Below are positions 50,046-58,832 of a stretch of 64,000 nt of DNA, piece after piece. Position 1 is the stretch's first letter; every line of letters starts with the position of its first letter. The position numbers were made by a program, and so were the translations under genes. This DNA comes from Abiotrophia sp938010525. GTDB lineage: Bacteria > Bacillota > Bacilli > Lactobacillales > Aerococcaceae. A model generated the notes under the pieces. The model was not told where the DNA came from. It saw only the letters and a list, made by a program, of their open reading frames with translations, and did not search any database. Location of the stretch: NCBI RefSeq assembly GCF_938010525.1, contig NZ_CALLVK010000021.1, forward strand, positions 62,001-126,000, written 5' to 3'.

Positions 50046-51399
50046 GGTTTTTTCCTTTCTGAGCGCTAATAGTTTGAACTTGAGCGGTGGCTTGGCCATC
50101 TTGTAAGGTTAAATCGATGACCTGACCCACTTGAAGTTGCTGGACTGACTTCACCGCTTCTTGCTTATCTTCGATAATGGCATAACCCCGCGCCAGAATC
50201 TTGAGCGGGCTATAGGCCTCTAGGAGCTGGCTATAACGAGCCAACTCTCCTTGATAATGTTGACTGATCTGAGCCATAGCCCGTTTCAACTGATGACGGA
50301 GACGGACTAGCCGCTCTCCTTCCAGACGCAAACGACCGCTTGGCCCCTGGGCTTTAAGACGAGTGGATAGAAGAGCCAGGCCTTGAGCCTGCCCCTGCAG
50401 ATAGGAGGACTGAGCACGTAACAAACGCTCCTTGATGAGGTCCACTTGCTGCATATAGGCTTGGTAAAGCCGCTCGGGTTCCCGGAAAATATAGACTTCC
50501 TGATAACGACGGAGTTGGGTTTGCTTATGTTGAATCCGGCTTAGCATGGCTTGAGCCAAACGGGTTCGACTTTCTTCCAACTTGAGATAGACTTGACTTA
50601 ATTCCTCAGCTGCCATTTCAGCTGCTGCGGTTGGTGTCGGAGCGCGTAGGTCCCCTACTAGATCAGCAAGGGTAGTGTCAGTCTCGTGGCCGATGGCCGT
50701 AATCACTGGCAAGGGACAGGCTAGAATTGCCTGAGCCACGATTTCCTCGTTAAAAGGCCAGAGGTCTTCAATGGCCCCGCCCCCACGTGCTAGAATCACC
50801 GTGTCAAAGGCTGCTTGCTTGGCCTTGAGCCGTTCAAAAGCGGCCACAATTTCGCCACTGGCTTCCTTACCCTGAACTCGGGTGGGGAAAACCACCACCT
50901 GGGCAATGGGATAGCGTCGCTTGAGGGTGGTCACAATATCCCGGATGACGGCCCCACTTGGACTGGTAATGACTGCAATCCGGCGTGGAAAACGGCGCGG
51001 TTGCTTCTTAGGCAAATCCAAGAGACCTGCTTGCTTAAGTTTGGCCTTAAGTTGTTCTAGGGCCAGATAGAGCGACCCTAGGCCGTCCGGTTGAAGCGAC
51101 TCAAGCGTTAATTGGTAGGAACCACTGGGTTCATAGATAGAAACCCGCCCCACCGCTAAGACCTTCATACCTTCTTCTAACTTGAAAGGTAGCTTACTAA
51201 AGGCCTGTTTGAACATGGTAACGTTGATTTTAACATTGTCTTCCTTGAGGCTGAAGTACTGGTGGCCTGGCCGCAAGCGGAAGTTAGAAACCTCTCCTAC
51301 TACATAGACTTTCTGCAGGTAAGGGTCCACGTCGAATTTGCGCTTGAGATAGCGGGTCAGGGCCTTGACACTGAGATAGTCCTTTTGTGTATCGGTCAC
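50020..51399 (-). CDS. xseA: Exodeoxyribonuclease VII large subunit
   Basis: The 459-residue catalytic subunit of exonuclease VII, which trims single-stranded DNA. The N-terminal OB-fold has VVGEVSNFRLRPGHQYFSLK. The catalytic domain shows ITSPSGAVIRDI, LARGGGAIEDLWPFNEE and ITAIGHETDTTLADLVGDLR. A long coiled region precedes the C-terminal ARGYAIIEDK segment. It starts 3 nt after folD. Confidence 0.97.
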   Translation of the reverse strand: MTDTQKDYLSVKALTRYLKRKFDVDPYLQKVYVVGEVSNFRLRPGHQYFSLKEDNVKINVTMFKQAFSKLPFKLEEGMKVLAVGRVSIYEPSGSYQLTLESLQPDGLGSLYLALEQLKAKLKQAGLLDLPKKQPRRFPRRIAVITSPSGAVIRDIVTTLKRRYPIAQVVVFPTRVQGKEASGEIVAAFERLKAKQAAFDTVILARGGGAIEDLWPFNEEIVAQAILACPLPVITAIGHETDTTLADLVGDLRAPTPTAAAEMAAEELSQVYLKLEESRTRLAQAMLSRIQHKQTQLRRYQEVYIFREPERLYQAYMQQVDLIKERLLRAQSSYLQGQAQGLALLSTRLKAQGPSGRLRLEGERLVRLRHQLKRAMAQISQHYQGELARYSQLLEAYSPLKILARGYAIIEDKQEAVKSVQQLQVGQVIDLTLQDGQATAQVQTISAQKGKNHGNKKEKA

Positions 51400-51402
51400 T
51401 GA

Positions 51403-52287
51403 CTAGGCCTCCTCCTGGCTCAAGAAGGTCAAGGGATCTAAGTTTTGTTGTTGGCAGGCACAAGTAAAGGTCTGTTCCATCAACATAGCTACCGTCATAG
51501 GGCCAACTCCACCAGGAACTGGTGTGATGTAGCTAACCTTATGAGCTACAGCTTCAAAATCCACATCCCCTACTAGCTTACCAGACATGAGCCGGTTAAT
51601 CCCAACGTCGACTACTACTGCGCCTTCCTTAAGATGGTCTGGTCCAATTAAATGCGCTTGGCCAGTCGCGACAATCAAGATATCCGCATAACGCGTATAG
51701 TGTCCTAGGTCCTGGGTCTTGGAATTGCAGACTGTCACAGTGGCCCCGCGGTTAATCAACATGATAGAAATAGGCAAGCCCACAATTTGGCTACGGCCTA
51801 CGACGACCACATTCTGACCTTGCAAAGGAATCTGAGCATTTTCTAAGAGCCGCACGATGCCTTTTGGCGTACAAGGATAGAGGTCTGTATTGTCTTCAAC
51901 GACCCGTCCCATGGTCAAGGGGTGGAAACCATCCACATCTTTCTCTGGGTCAATTAAGTGCATAGCTGACAATGGATCTAAATGCTCTGGCAGAGGCAAT
52001 TGTAATAAGAGCCCATGGGTTTGAAGATCCTGGTTGTGAACCTTAATGGTCCGCTCCAATTCTTCTTGGCTAATATCTGCTGGCAAGAGTACCCATTCGA
52101 AGGCATAGCCAATTTCCAAGGCACGTTTTTGCTTCTGGCCAACATAGACCTTGCTAGCAGGATCTTCCCCTACTGAGATAACGGTCAATTTGGGCTGGGT
52201 CCCGGTTTGGGAACGGAAGGCCGCTGTAGCCTGGGATAGCCGGGCGAAAATTGATTGTGAGAGAATTTTCCCATCTAAACGTTGCAT
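51403..52287 (-). CDS. folD: Bifunctional methylenetetrahydrofolate dehydrogenase/cyclohydrolase
   Basis: FolD interconverts methylene- and formyl-tetrahydrofolate. The 294-residue protein starts MQRLDGKILSQ at the ATG at 52285-52287; a GTG three codons upstream overlaps the AAAGG. Motifs include VGEDPASKVYVGQKQK with the catalytic Lys, LPLPEHLD, DPEKDVDGFHP and VVVGRSQIVGLP, plus PGGVGPMTVAML at the C-terminus. It is the first gene of the run down to def. Confidence 0.97.
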   Translation of the reverse strand: MQRLDGKILSQSIFARLSQATAAFRSQTGTQPKLTVISVGEDPASKVYVGQKQKRALEIGYAFEWVLLPADISQEELERTIKVHNQDLQTHGLLLQLPLPEHLDPLSAMHLIDPEKDVDGFHPLTMGRVVEDNTDLYPCTPKGIVRLLENAQIPLQGQNVVVVGRSQIVGLPISIMLINRGATVTVCNSKTQDLGHYTRYADILIVATGQAHLIGPDHLKEGAVVVDVGINRLMSGKLVGDVDFEAVAHKVSYITPVPGGVGPMTVAMLMEQTFTCACQQQNLDPLTFLSQEEA

Positions 52288-52333
52288 GAATACCACACCT
52301 TTCGGACCCTAGGGTCACAGACTTTTCCTTCTT

Positions 52334-52361
52334 ATTCTACCATAATTTAAGGGCGCTGTAA
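52334..52361 (-). promoter_or_regulatory. Promoter of the folD operon
   Basis: -35 TTACAG (52356-52361) and -10 TAGAAT (52334-52339), 16 bp apart on the minus strand, about 50 nt before the folD ATG. Weak match, but in the only gap of the long operon. Confidence 0.45.
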
Positions 52362-52380
52362 TGCCATTTTGTCCGAAGGC

Positions 52381-52442
52381 CTAAAAAGCCAAAAGTGACA
52401 CTCAGCTGACCTTATCATTAGCTTACGGGATTGGCTTTTTAG
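52381..52442. repeat. 12-bp perfect inverted repeat with 38-bp centre
   Basis: CTAAAAAGCCAA at 52381-52392 is repeated inverted as TTGGCTTTTTAG at 52431-52442. It lies between the mgtE terminator and the folD promoter. It could be a second, long-loop terminator for mgtE or a small mobile-repeat remnant. Confidence 0.6.
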
Positions 52443-52457
52443 GGCACTTAAGCAAGC

Positions 52458-52486
52458 AAAAAGCCTACCCCCAAGGGAGTAGGCAA
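52458..52486 (-). terminator. Intrinsic terminator of mgtE
   Basis: GCCTACTCCC/GGGGGTAGGC stem followed by TTTTTG on the minus strand, just after the mgtE stop. Confidence 0.85.
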
Positions 52487-52494
52487 TCTAATCC

Positions 52495-53829
52495 TTATAC
52501 AAGTAAAGGCATGAAGAGAGTGGCCAAGCCTAAGAAGCTGAAGAAACCACACACGTCAGTAGCCGTGGTCAGGAAAACGGTAGATACCAAGGCAGGGTCC
52601 CCACGGAATTTCTTAACCGCCAAGGGGATGAAGTAGCCAAAAATCCCGGCAATGACCATATCTACAATCATGGCTAGGATGATAACCACCCCTAGGTAGA
52701 CATTCCCATACATAAGCATAAGGGCGATAGCGGCCACGACCCCAGTAATGAGACCGTTGGCGAAACCAGCCCCGATTTCCTTAAGCATTCCGCGCCAGTC
52801 ACCCCAGTCCACCTCGCCCAAGGCTAGGGCACGGACCACAATGGTCACAGTCTGGGTGCCGGCATTCCCCCCCATTCCGGCTACAATCGGCATGGCAGCC
52901 GCTAGGGCCACCATTTGGCTGATGGTATCGGAGAAAAGGTTGATAACGGATGAGGCCAGAAAGGCTGTGAAGAGGTTGATAACCAACCAAGGCAGACGGC
53001 GTTTTACGGACTCGAAGACTGGGCTATCTAGCGTTTCTTCCGAGTCCACCCCACCCATCAAGTACATATCTTCGGTGTACTCTTCATTGATGACGTGGAT
53101 GATATCGTCGTTGGTGATAATCCCCAGAATCCGGTTCTTGTTATTAACGACCGGTACAACTGACAGGTTATACTTGGTAACAATCAGGGAAACTTCTTCC
53201 TGGTCCGTCGTCGGCGTCACCGAAATAACGTTAGGATTGAGAATTTCACTGAGTTTTTGTTGATCGGATTTGGTGAAAATATCGCGGATATCGACTGTCC
53301 CTTTGAGCAGGGTCTTAGCATCGACCACGAAGAGGGTCTCGATAACTTCCTTCTCTGGCGCAATCTTACGAATGGTCTCGAAGGCTTCATAAACCGTTAA
53401 GTTCTCATTCAAGGCGATGAACTCAGTAGTCATGAGACCGCCGGCAGTATCCGGATCGTAGGCCAGGAGTTTTTCCAGGTCATCCGAATCACGATTCTTC
53501 ATCATATTCAGGAATTGCTTACGTTGCCAAATGGATAGGTTGCCCAAGATATCAACGATGTCATCCTGGGACATGTAGGTGAAGACATTGAGCATGCGGG
53601 CAAAAGGCACGGCTTCAACAATCTTAACCTGGAGTTCTTCAGAAATCTGAGTCTCCAGGATCAAGGCCAGGGCCTTGTCCGAGATAAAGCTGACAAACTT
53701 GAAAACTTCTTCGTCTTCAAGCTCTTCTAGAGCCAAGGCAATATCAGCCGGGTGGTGTTCCCGAATCATACGGTAAATGGCTTCAGAATGTTCATTTGTT
53801 AGGGCTGTTTGAATTTCTTCTACGAGCAT
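52495..53829 (-). CDS. mgtE: Magnesium transporter MgtE
   Basis: This 444-residue protein has the three MgtE parts in order: an N-terminal helical magnesium-sensing domain (HPADIALALEELEDEEVFKF), a CBS pair (about 125-250, GIITNDDIIHVINEEYTEDM) and a five-helix membrane domain (about 270-444) with the pore signature PIVAGMGGNAGTQT. It is a single-gene unit. No M-box riboswitch sequence was found in the leader of about 90 nt. Confidence 0.96.
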   Translation of the reverse strand: MLVEEIQTALTNEHSEAIYRMIREHHPADIALALEELEDEEVFKFVSFISDKALALILETQISEELQVKIVEAVPFARMLNVFTYMSQDDIVDILGNLSIWQRKQFLNMMKNRDSDDLEKLLAYDPDTAGGLMTTEFIALNENLTVYEAFETIRKIAPEKEVIETLFVVDAKTLLKGTVDIRDIFTKSDQQKLSEILNPNVISVTPTTDQEEVSLIVTKYNLSVVPVVNNKNRILGIITNDDIIHVINEEYTEDMYLMGGVDSEETLDSPVFESVKRRLPWLVINLFTAFLASSVINLFSDTISQMVALAAAMPIVAGMGGNAGTQTVTIVVRALALGEVDWGDWRGMLKEIGAGFANGLITGVVAAIALMLMYGNVYLGVVIILAMIVDMVIAGIFGYFIPLAVKKFRGDPALVSTVFLTTATDVCGFFSFLGLATLFMPLLV

Positions 53830-53924
53830 AGGGGATTTCCTCCTTTGAGTCTTAGTTTATATTGTCACTCCTTAAGTCGGGACTCACATCGACCAACCCC
53901 TTTGCTTCGGTTTTTCCACCCTCT

Positions 53925-53953
53925 ATCATACCATAAGAAGCCCCTCGAGTCAG
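53925..53953 (-). promoter_or_regulatory. Promoter of mgtE
   Basis: -35 CTGACT (53948-53953) and -10 TATGAT (53925-53930) on the minus strand, spaced by 17 bp. The predicted leader is too short for an M-box. Confidence 0.6.
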
Positions 53954-53969
53954 CCCAAAAGCCAAAGAA

Positions 53970-53999
53970 AAAACAGTTGAACATGACTTCCAACTGTTT
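53970..53999 (-). terminator. Terminator-like hairpin upstream of mgtE
   Basis: AAACAGTTG paired with CAACTGTTT, followed by TTTC on the minus strand. It lies just before the mgtE promoter and after the terminator of the upstream gene, so it probably gives extra insulation. The surrounding 54000-54125 stretch holds no gene. Confidence 0.6.
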
Positions 54000-54086
54000 G
54001 ATTTACATAAAGAGAGCTCTATTAGAATTTTTAGTCTTGAAATCATAATTTGTGCTCTTTTAAGAACGTAATTTGGCTGACTCAGA

Positions 54087-54117
54087 CCCTATTTATCTAT
54101 GTAATAGATAAATAGGG
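54087..54117. repeat. Perfect 14-bp inverted repeat with 3-bp centre
   Basis: CCCTATTTATCTAT (54087-54100) and its exact inverse ATAGATAAATAGGG (54104-54117) flank GTA. There is no T-run after it on either strand, so it is not a standard terminator. Operator or repeat-element remnant are both possible. Confidence 0.75.
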
Positions 54118-54127
54118 AAAGAAAGAT

Positions 54128-54155
54128 TAAAACCGCCCGTAATCACGAGCGGTTT
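54128..54155 (-). terminator. Terminator of the 54161 membrane-protein gene
   Basis: AACCGCtCG/CGgGCGGTT stem followed by TTAAT on the minus strand, right after the stop codon. Confidence 0.7.
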
Positions 54156-54160
54156 CTGCT

Positions 54161-54691
54161 TTATTTAGCCTCGGCTTTCTTACTTAAGTAAGCTAAAGTA
54201 AGTAGGAAGTATATCATGGAAGCTAACAAGAGGCAGACACCTATGACAGACGCCATCCCCATAGCTAGGAGCCCCGCCACAAGCAAGCCCATGATGATTA
54301 CATAACCTAAGCTAATCACCATGACTTGGCTAGCGGTTTGGCGACTAACTTGGCGACTGGTCACGTGTAGGACCAAGACTCCCAGATGGACTAGGGCCAC
54401 AAGAACCAAGCCCCAAATACGACTAATACTACGACCCGCTAGTAGCCAGTTGTCTGGACTCAGATAAAAGGCCGCTAAGATCAGAAACCAATTGCTGATG
54501 GAAGCCGCGATAATTTCTTGGCTTGAGCTTGCAAACTGGTCCGTTTGACGGAAGAGAAAGGCAGCCAAGGCTAGAAGCGCGACAAATAAGGCCAGACTCC
54601 CCCACCAAAGGGGCTTTTCCAGTAAGACGGCTAGTCCTACCAGTGGCAATAAACCTACCCCAAACGTTCTTAATACCCGCTCTCGTCTCAT
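54161..54691 (-). CDS. Unrecognised membrane protein with five or six helices
   Basis: This 176-residue protein is very hydrophobic, with about six predicted helices and little else. I start it at the ATG at 54689-54691 because GTAGGAGG lies 9 nt upstream; that site falls inside the longer frame starting at 54715. The N-terminus is basic (MRRERVLR) and the C-terminus ends SKKAEAK. I recognise no family. It lies between pheST and mgtE as a single-gene unit with its own terminator. Confidence 0.75.
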   Translation of the reverse strand: MRRERVLRTFGVGLLPLVGLAVLLEKPLWWGSLALFVALLALAAFLFRQTDQFASSSQEIIAASISNWFLILAAFYLSPDNWLLAGRSISRIWGLVLVALVHLGVLVLHVTSRQVSRQTASQVMVISLGYVIIMGLLVAGLLAMGMASVIGVCLLLASMIYFLLTLAYLSKKAEAK

Positions 54692-54773
54692 GCCACACGG
54701 CCTCCTACTCCTCATTTGTTCATAGCTACAGTATACCTTCTCACTTGCTAAATGAAAAGCCTAGGCCAAAATA

Positions 54774-54801
54774 AAGAGACTAGAAGCAGCTTCTAGTCTC
54801 T
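54774..54801 (-). terminator. Intrinsic terminator of pheST
   Basis: A perfect 11-bp stem GAGACTAGAAG/CTTCTAGTCTC followed by TTTATTTTG on the minus strand, just after the pheT stop. Confidence 0.85.
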
Positions 54802-54808
54802 CATGGGC

Positions 54809-57235
54809 TTAGCGAATTTCTAAACCTGACACTGTCTCGAGTACAGTTCTAATCCGATCCATAGCGGATTGAACATCCTCGTCTGTTAAGGTCTTATCTG
54901 GGTTTTGGAAGATCAGTCGGTAGGCTAGCGACTTCTTGCCTCGGAAGAGGTCAAGGTTAATGAATAAGTCGAAGAGCTCAACCGAGACTAAGTTTTCCCC
55001 ACCATGGGCCTTCATAAGCTGAGCTAGGCCTGCTTGGTCTTGCTCTAAATCTACTAAGAGAGCTAGGTCACGTGAGGTAGAAGGATACTTAGGAATTGGA
55101 CGTTGAACTAAGGCTGGACGTTGAACCGCTAAAATAGCATCAAAGTCTAATTCAGCGAAGAAGCTAGCTTCATCCAAGTCGTAAGACTTAGCTAAGACTG
55201 GATGGATTTGTCCCATAACACCAATCACTTGGTCACCTAAGAGGACTTGAGCAGTCCGACCAGGATGGAGCTCAGGATAGGTAGAGACAGCCTGGAAGCT
55301 GACTTGCTTATCCAAGCGAATGGCTGCCAAGTAGCCTTCAAGAGCACCTTTGAGATCAAAGAAATCATAGGATTGAGCTGGCCCATACCAGGATTTACTT
55401 TCCTTAACCCCTGATAAGAGAATGGCTAGACGCTCTTGTTCGAGTGGTTGAACATTGCTTCCTTGACCATAGAAGACTTTACCTGTCTCATAAAAGGCTA
55501 AACTTGGATTCTGACGCGCAGCATTGTACTTGGCGATTTCTAAGAGAGCTGGGAAGAGGCTCTGACGCAAGACAGAACGGTCTTCACTCATCGGGAAGTC
55601 CAAAGCGACTACTGGGTAGTCTTTCGACTTCATCAAGTCGGCTTGCTTAGGTGAAGTCAGTACATAGCTGATGACTTGGTTGAGGCCCAGGCCTTCCAAG
55701 ATATTGCGAGTCTGACGCACCAGTTTTTGTTTGGCATTGAGACGACCTGGCGTACTTGGTACTACCGGCAAGGTCGTTGGTAGGTTATCATAGCCATAAA
55801 TCCGAGCTACTTCCTCTAGAATATCAGCTTCAATGCTGATATCCCAACGACGTTTAGGGACGGTTACGGTGAAGCTATCTTCGCCTAAGGCTAAGTCAAA
55901 GCCAAGACGACGGAAGATATGACTCAGCTCTTCATGGCTCAAGTCAATCCCAATCTTATCTTGAATAGCGCGATAAGGTACAGTGACCACAATTGGGTTC
56001 AGGTCCAAATGATTCTCTTCGACTAAACCAGGCACCACTTGGCCCCCACTATAGTAGGCCATCCAGTTAGCGGCTTCCTGGCCCGCTTCGCTGATAGTCG
56101 CTTGGTTAATGCCTTTTTCAAAACGCATGCTAGATTCAGAACGAAGGTTGAATTTCTTAGAAGTTTGACGAATAGCAATCGGATTAAAGACGGCTGATTC
56201 TAAGAGGACACGACGGGTCTTGTCGGTCACTTCTGTATCTAGGCCCCCCATTACCCCGGCTAGCGCAACCGCCCGGTCTTGGTCGGTGATGACAATGTCG
56301 CTTGCTGACAAGTGGCGCTCGCTACCGTCTAGGGTCACAAGTAGCTCGCCTTCACGAGCTGGGCGGACGCCCAAGGCCTTGTGCTCTAAGGTATCATAGT
56401 CAAAGGCATGAAGTGGTTGGCCGTATAGCATGAGGAAGTAGTTGGTGATGTCCACGATATTGTTATGTGGCCGAACCCCTGCTTTCATCAGACGCATTTG
56501 CAACCAAAGCGGGCTTTCTTTAATCTCCACTTGGTCAATCACTCGAGCTTGGTAGCAAGCAGACAAATCACTATCTGAAATTTTTACCGTCACATCAGAC
56601 AAGAGGGATGCATCAGCGGCTTGTGTCGCTTGGCGATGAATATTATCGAAGTTAGGTACCTGGTCGATAATAGCTCCTACTTCATAGGCTGCCCCACGCA
56701 TAGAGAGCGCATCTGCCCGGTTAGGCGTAATCGAGAGTTCTAAGATTGGATCATCTAACTTGAGGTATTCCACCACATCTGTCCCGACTGGCGCATCTGC
56801 TGGCAAGAGGAAGAGACCCTCTGCATAGACTTTTGGCACCACGCTGTCAGGGAAGCCTAGTTCCTGGAGGGCACACAGCATCCCATGGGACTCGACCCCA
56901 CGTAATTTGCCCTTCTTAATCTTCAAACCACCGGCTAAACGAGCCCCAATAGTGGCCACAATAACTTTAGCGCCAGACACCACATTAGCTGCCCCACAGA
57001 CAATTTGCAGGGGCTCCTGATCGCCTACAGTCACTTGGCAGACATGGAGATGGTCACTATCAGCATGGTCTTCAACCGACAAAACTTGCCCGACCACTAA
57101 ACCAGATAATTCAGCCCCATAGTTTTCAACTGCTTCGATTTCAATCCCGGTCCGGGACATACGATCGGCTAGAGCTTCCCCTGTTAAACCTGTTAAGTCT
57201 AAATAATCATTGAGCCATTCGAATGATAAATACAT
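54809..57235 (-). CDS. pheT: Phenylalanine--tRNA ligase beta subunit
   Basis: The 808-residue beta subunit of the (alpha-beta)2 Phe-tRNA synthetase. Domains in order: an N-terminal EMAP-like tRNA-binding domain (residues about 40-155, DHADSDHLHVCQV), B3/B4 with editing function (about 200-380), B5 (about 400-475), the catalytic-like core, and a C-terminal anticodon-binding FDX-ACB domain (PKYPSTSRDLALLVD). It overlaps pheS by 1 nt and shares its T-box control. Confidence 0.97.
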   Translation of the reverse strand: MYLSFEWLNDYLDLTGLTGEALADRMSRTGIEIEAVENYGAELSGLVVGQVLSVEDHADSDHLHVCQVTVGDQEPLQIVCGAANVVSGAKVIVATIGARLAGGLKIKKGKLRGVESHGMLCALQELGFPDSVVPKVYAEGLFLLPADAPVGTDVVEYLKLDDPILELSITPNRADALSMRGAAYEVGAIIDQVPNFDNIHRQATQAADASLLSDVTVKISDSDLSACYQARVIDQVEIKESPLWLQMRLMKAGVRPHNNIVDITNYFLMLYGQPLHAFDYDTLEHKALGVRPAREGELLVTLDGSERHLSASDIVITDQDRAVALAGVMGGLDTEVTDKTRRVLLESAVFNPIAIRQTSKKFNLRSESSMRFEKGINQATISEAGQEAANWMAYYSGGQVVPGLVEENHLDLNPIVVTVPYRAIQDKIGIDLSHEELSHIFRRLGFDLALGEDSFTVTVPKRRWDISIEADILEEVARIYGYDNLPTTLPVVPSTPGRLNAKQKLVRQTRNILEGLGLNQVISYVLTSPKQADLMKSKDYPVVALDFPMSEDRSVLRQSLFPALLEIAKYNAARQNPSLAFYETGKVFYGQGSNVQPLEQERLAILLSGVKESKSWYGPAQSYDFFDLKGALEGYLAAIRLDKQVSFQAVSTYPELHPGRTAQVLLGDQVIGVMGQIHPVLAKSYDLDEASFFAELDFDAILAVQRPALVQRPIPKYPSTSRDLALLVDLEQDQAGLAQLMKAHGGENLVSVELFDLFINLDLFRGKKSLAYRLIFQNPDKTLTDEDVQSAMDRIRTVLETVSGLEIR

Positions 57236-58296
57236 TAGTTCTGACCTCCTCTGAACTGGCTTAAGAAGCGCAAGTCATTTTGATAGAAGTGACGAATATC
57301 GTCAATGTTATACTTCAACATCGCTACCCGGTCAGGGCCTAAACCGAAGGCAAAGCCGGAATAAACGGTTGAATCAATGCCGGCCATTTCCAAGACATTT
57401 GGATGAACCATACCTGCTCCTAGGATTTCAATCCAGCCAGTATGTTTGCAGACATTACAGCCATCCCCGCCACACTTGAAGCAGCTTACATCTACTTCAA
57501 CTGATGGCTCGGTGAATGGGAAGTAGGATGGGCGAAGACGGATTTCACGTTCCGCCCCAAAAAGTGTACGGGCAAAGGCTTGAAGCGTCCCCTTGAGGTC
57601 GGCCATGGTCACATGTTTGTCTACCACTAACCCTTCAATTTGGTGGAATTGGTGGGAGTGGGTCGCATCATCACTATCGCGACGGAAGACCTTACCTGGT
57701 GAAATCATCTTCAATGGCCCTTGACTGAAATCATGTTTTTCCATGGTCCGGGCTTGAACTGGCGAAGTGTGGGTCCGCAACAAGACTTCGCTGTCAATAT
57801 AGAAGGTATCCTGCATATCACGCGCTGGGTGGGTCTTAGGCAGGTTCATCATTTCGAAGTTATAGTGGTCCAACTCTACTTCTGGACCTTCCACGACCTG
57901 ATAGCCCATGCCGATAAAGAGGTCTTCAATCTCCTCCATGGTTTGGGTAATGATGTGGCGGGCGCCCCCAGCTGGCTTGCGACCTGGCAAGGTCACATCT
58001 ACTGTCTCCAGAGCTAATTTAGCTTCCAAGGCCATTTCTTCTAGTTTGTGGCGACGACTTTCCAACATTTCTTCGAAGGCTGACTTCACTTGGTTCATAA
58101 CCTGACCTAATTTAGGCCGGTCTTCTGCTGATAGCTCGCGCATAGCTTGCGCAACAGTAGCAAAAAGTCCTTTCTTACCCAGGTAATCTAGACGAACTTT
58201 CTCTAAATCCTTGATGGATTCAGTTGCTTCTAATTGCGGAATCGCTTGTTGACGCAAGGCTTCTAAAGCCTCAATATGCGTATTGATATCTGACAT
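57235..58296 (-). CDS. pheS: Phenylalanine--tRNA ligase alpha subunit
   Basis: The 353-residue catalytic alpha subunit. The start is the ATG at 58294-58296 (MSDINTHIEALEALRQQ) with AAAGGAG 9 nt upstream; the reading frame continues upstream into the T-box leader, which is not translated. The N-terminal coiled coil is followed by class II motifs: THPARDMQDTFYI, LRTHTSPVQARTM, the motif 2 region PGKVFRRDSDDATHSHQFHQ, and motif 3 GFAFGLGPDRVAML. An internal CxxC pair (CFKCGGDGCNVC) is typical of this lineage. Confidence 0.97.
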   Translation of the reverse strand: MSDINTHIEALEALRQQAIPQLEATESIKDLEKVRLDYLGKKGLFATVAQAMRELSAEDRPKLGQVMNQVKSAFEEMLESRRHKLEEMALEAKLALETVDVTLPGRKPAGGARHIITQTMEEIEDLFIGMGYQVVEGPEVELDHYNFEMMNLPKTHPARDMQDTFYIDSEVLLRTHTSPVQARTMEKHDFSQGPLKMISPGKVFRRDSDDATHSHQFHQIEGLVVDKHVTMADLKGTLQAFARTLFGAEREIRLRPSYFPFTEPSVEVDVSCFKCGGDGCNVCKHTGWIEILGAGMVHPNVLEMAGIDSTVYSGFAFGLGPDRVAMLKYNIDDIRHFYQNDLRFLSQFRGGQN

Positions 58297-58334
58297 GGTG
58301 CAAGACTCCTTTATCATTATTTCAGATGAAACAA

Positions 58335-58603
58335 GGTAATAAAAATAGCCCGCCCCTATAAGGGACGAGCTACCGTGGTACCACCCTCGTTCTCGAAGGG
58401 ACTGGCCCTTCGAGCACTTGACGCCCTTAACCGTGGCGGGCGGTGACCTGTTCATTTCTATTGACTAAAAACTTAACGGTCAAGCTAAGAAATTGAAGGC
58501 TAAGTTCGGCTTACCTTTGGCACCCTTGCAGTCGGTGAAGTGCCTCCCTGACTTGTGCGAACTTAACGGATTTCCTCATTGCTTTATGCTTCATCTGTGA
58601 TAG
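58335..58603 (-). ncRNA. T-box riboswitch (tRNA-Phe) controlling pheST
   Basis: The leader contains the T-box sequence GGGTGGTACCACGG (minus strand, about 58373-58387). It is followed by the terminator stem AGCTCGTCCC/GGGGCGGGCT and ATTTTTATT (58336-58372). Stem I includes the perfect pairing AAGTTCG/CGAACTT. A TTC triplet on its 3' side (58495-58497) fits a Phe specifier codon. Uncharged tRNA-Phe would stabilise the antiterminator and allow pheST transcription. Confidence 0.92.
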
Positions 58604-58609
58604 CTACTA

Positions 58610-58637
58610 GTATAGCTTAAAGCAAATGCTTAGTCAA
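58610..58637 (-). promoter_or_regulatory. Promoter of the T-box-pheST unit
   Basis: -35 TTGACT (58632-58637) and -10 TATACT (58610-58615) on the minus strand, spaced by 16 bp, just before the T-box leader. The rest of the gap up to the amidase gene has no gene. Confidence 0.8.
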
Positions 58638-58794
58638 CAGAGGATAGCTCGTTAGATGGGAATTCAAGTCATATGATTCGCAAATGTTCACTTTTCTTTC
58701 CTTTGCCCTCCCCTCCTAGAGTCAAATGGCGAATGATGATGTTTTTTTGGTGGCTTAAATGACCAAGGGTATAGGAAGCGCTTAAGATAAGGCG

Positions 58795-58800
58795 TATAAT
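58795..58800 (+). promoter_or_regulatory. Possible -10 of the amidase gene
   Basis: A perfect TATAAT about 33 nt before the amidase ATG; the -35 region is poor. Confidence 0.4.
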
Positions 58801-58832
58801 AAACTGGCAAGTTATGAAAGGATGTGTAAAAA

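Noticed and set aside
53830..53960. M-box magnesium riboswitch in front of mgtE
   Set aside because: The predicted leader is under 100 nt and shows none of the conserved M-box segments.
58297..58455. N-terminal extension of pheS as a coding region
   Set aside because: It runs through the T-box terminator, and a good ribosome-binding site marks the start at 58296.
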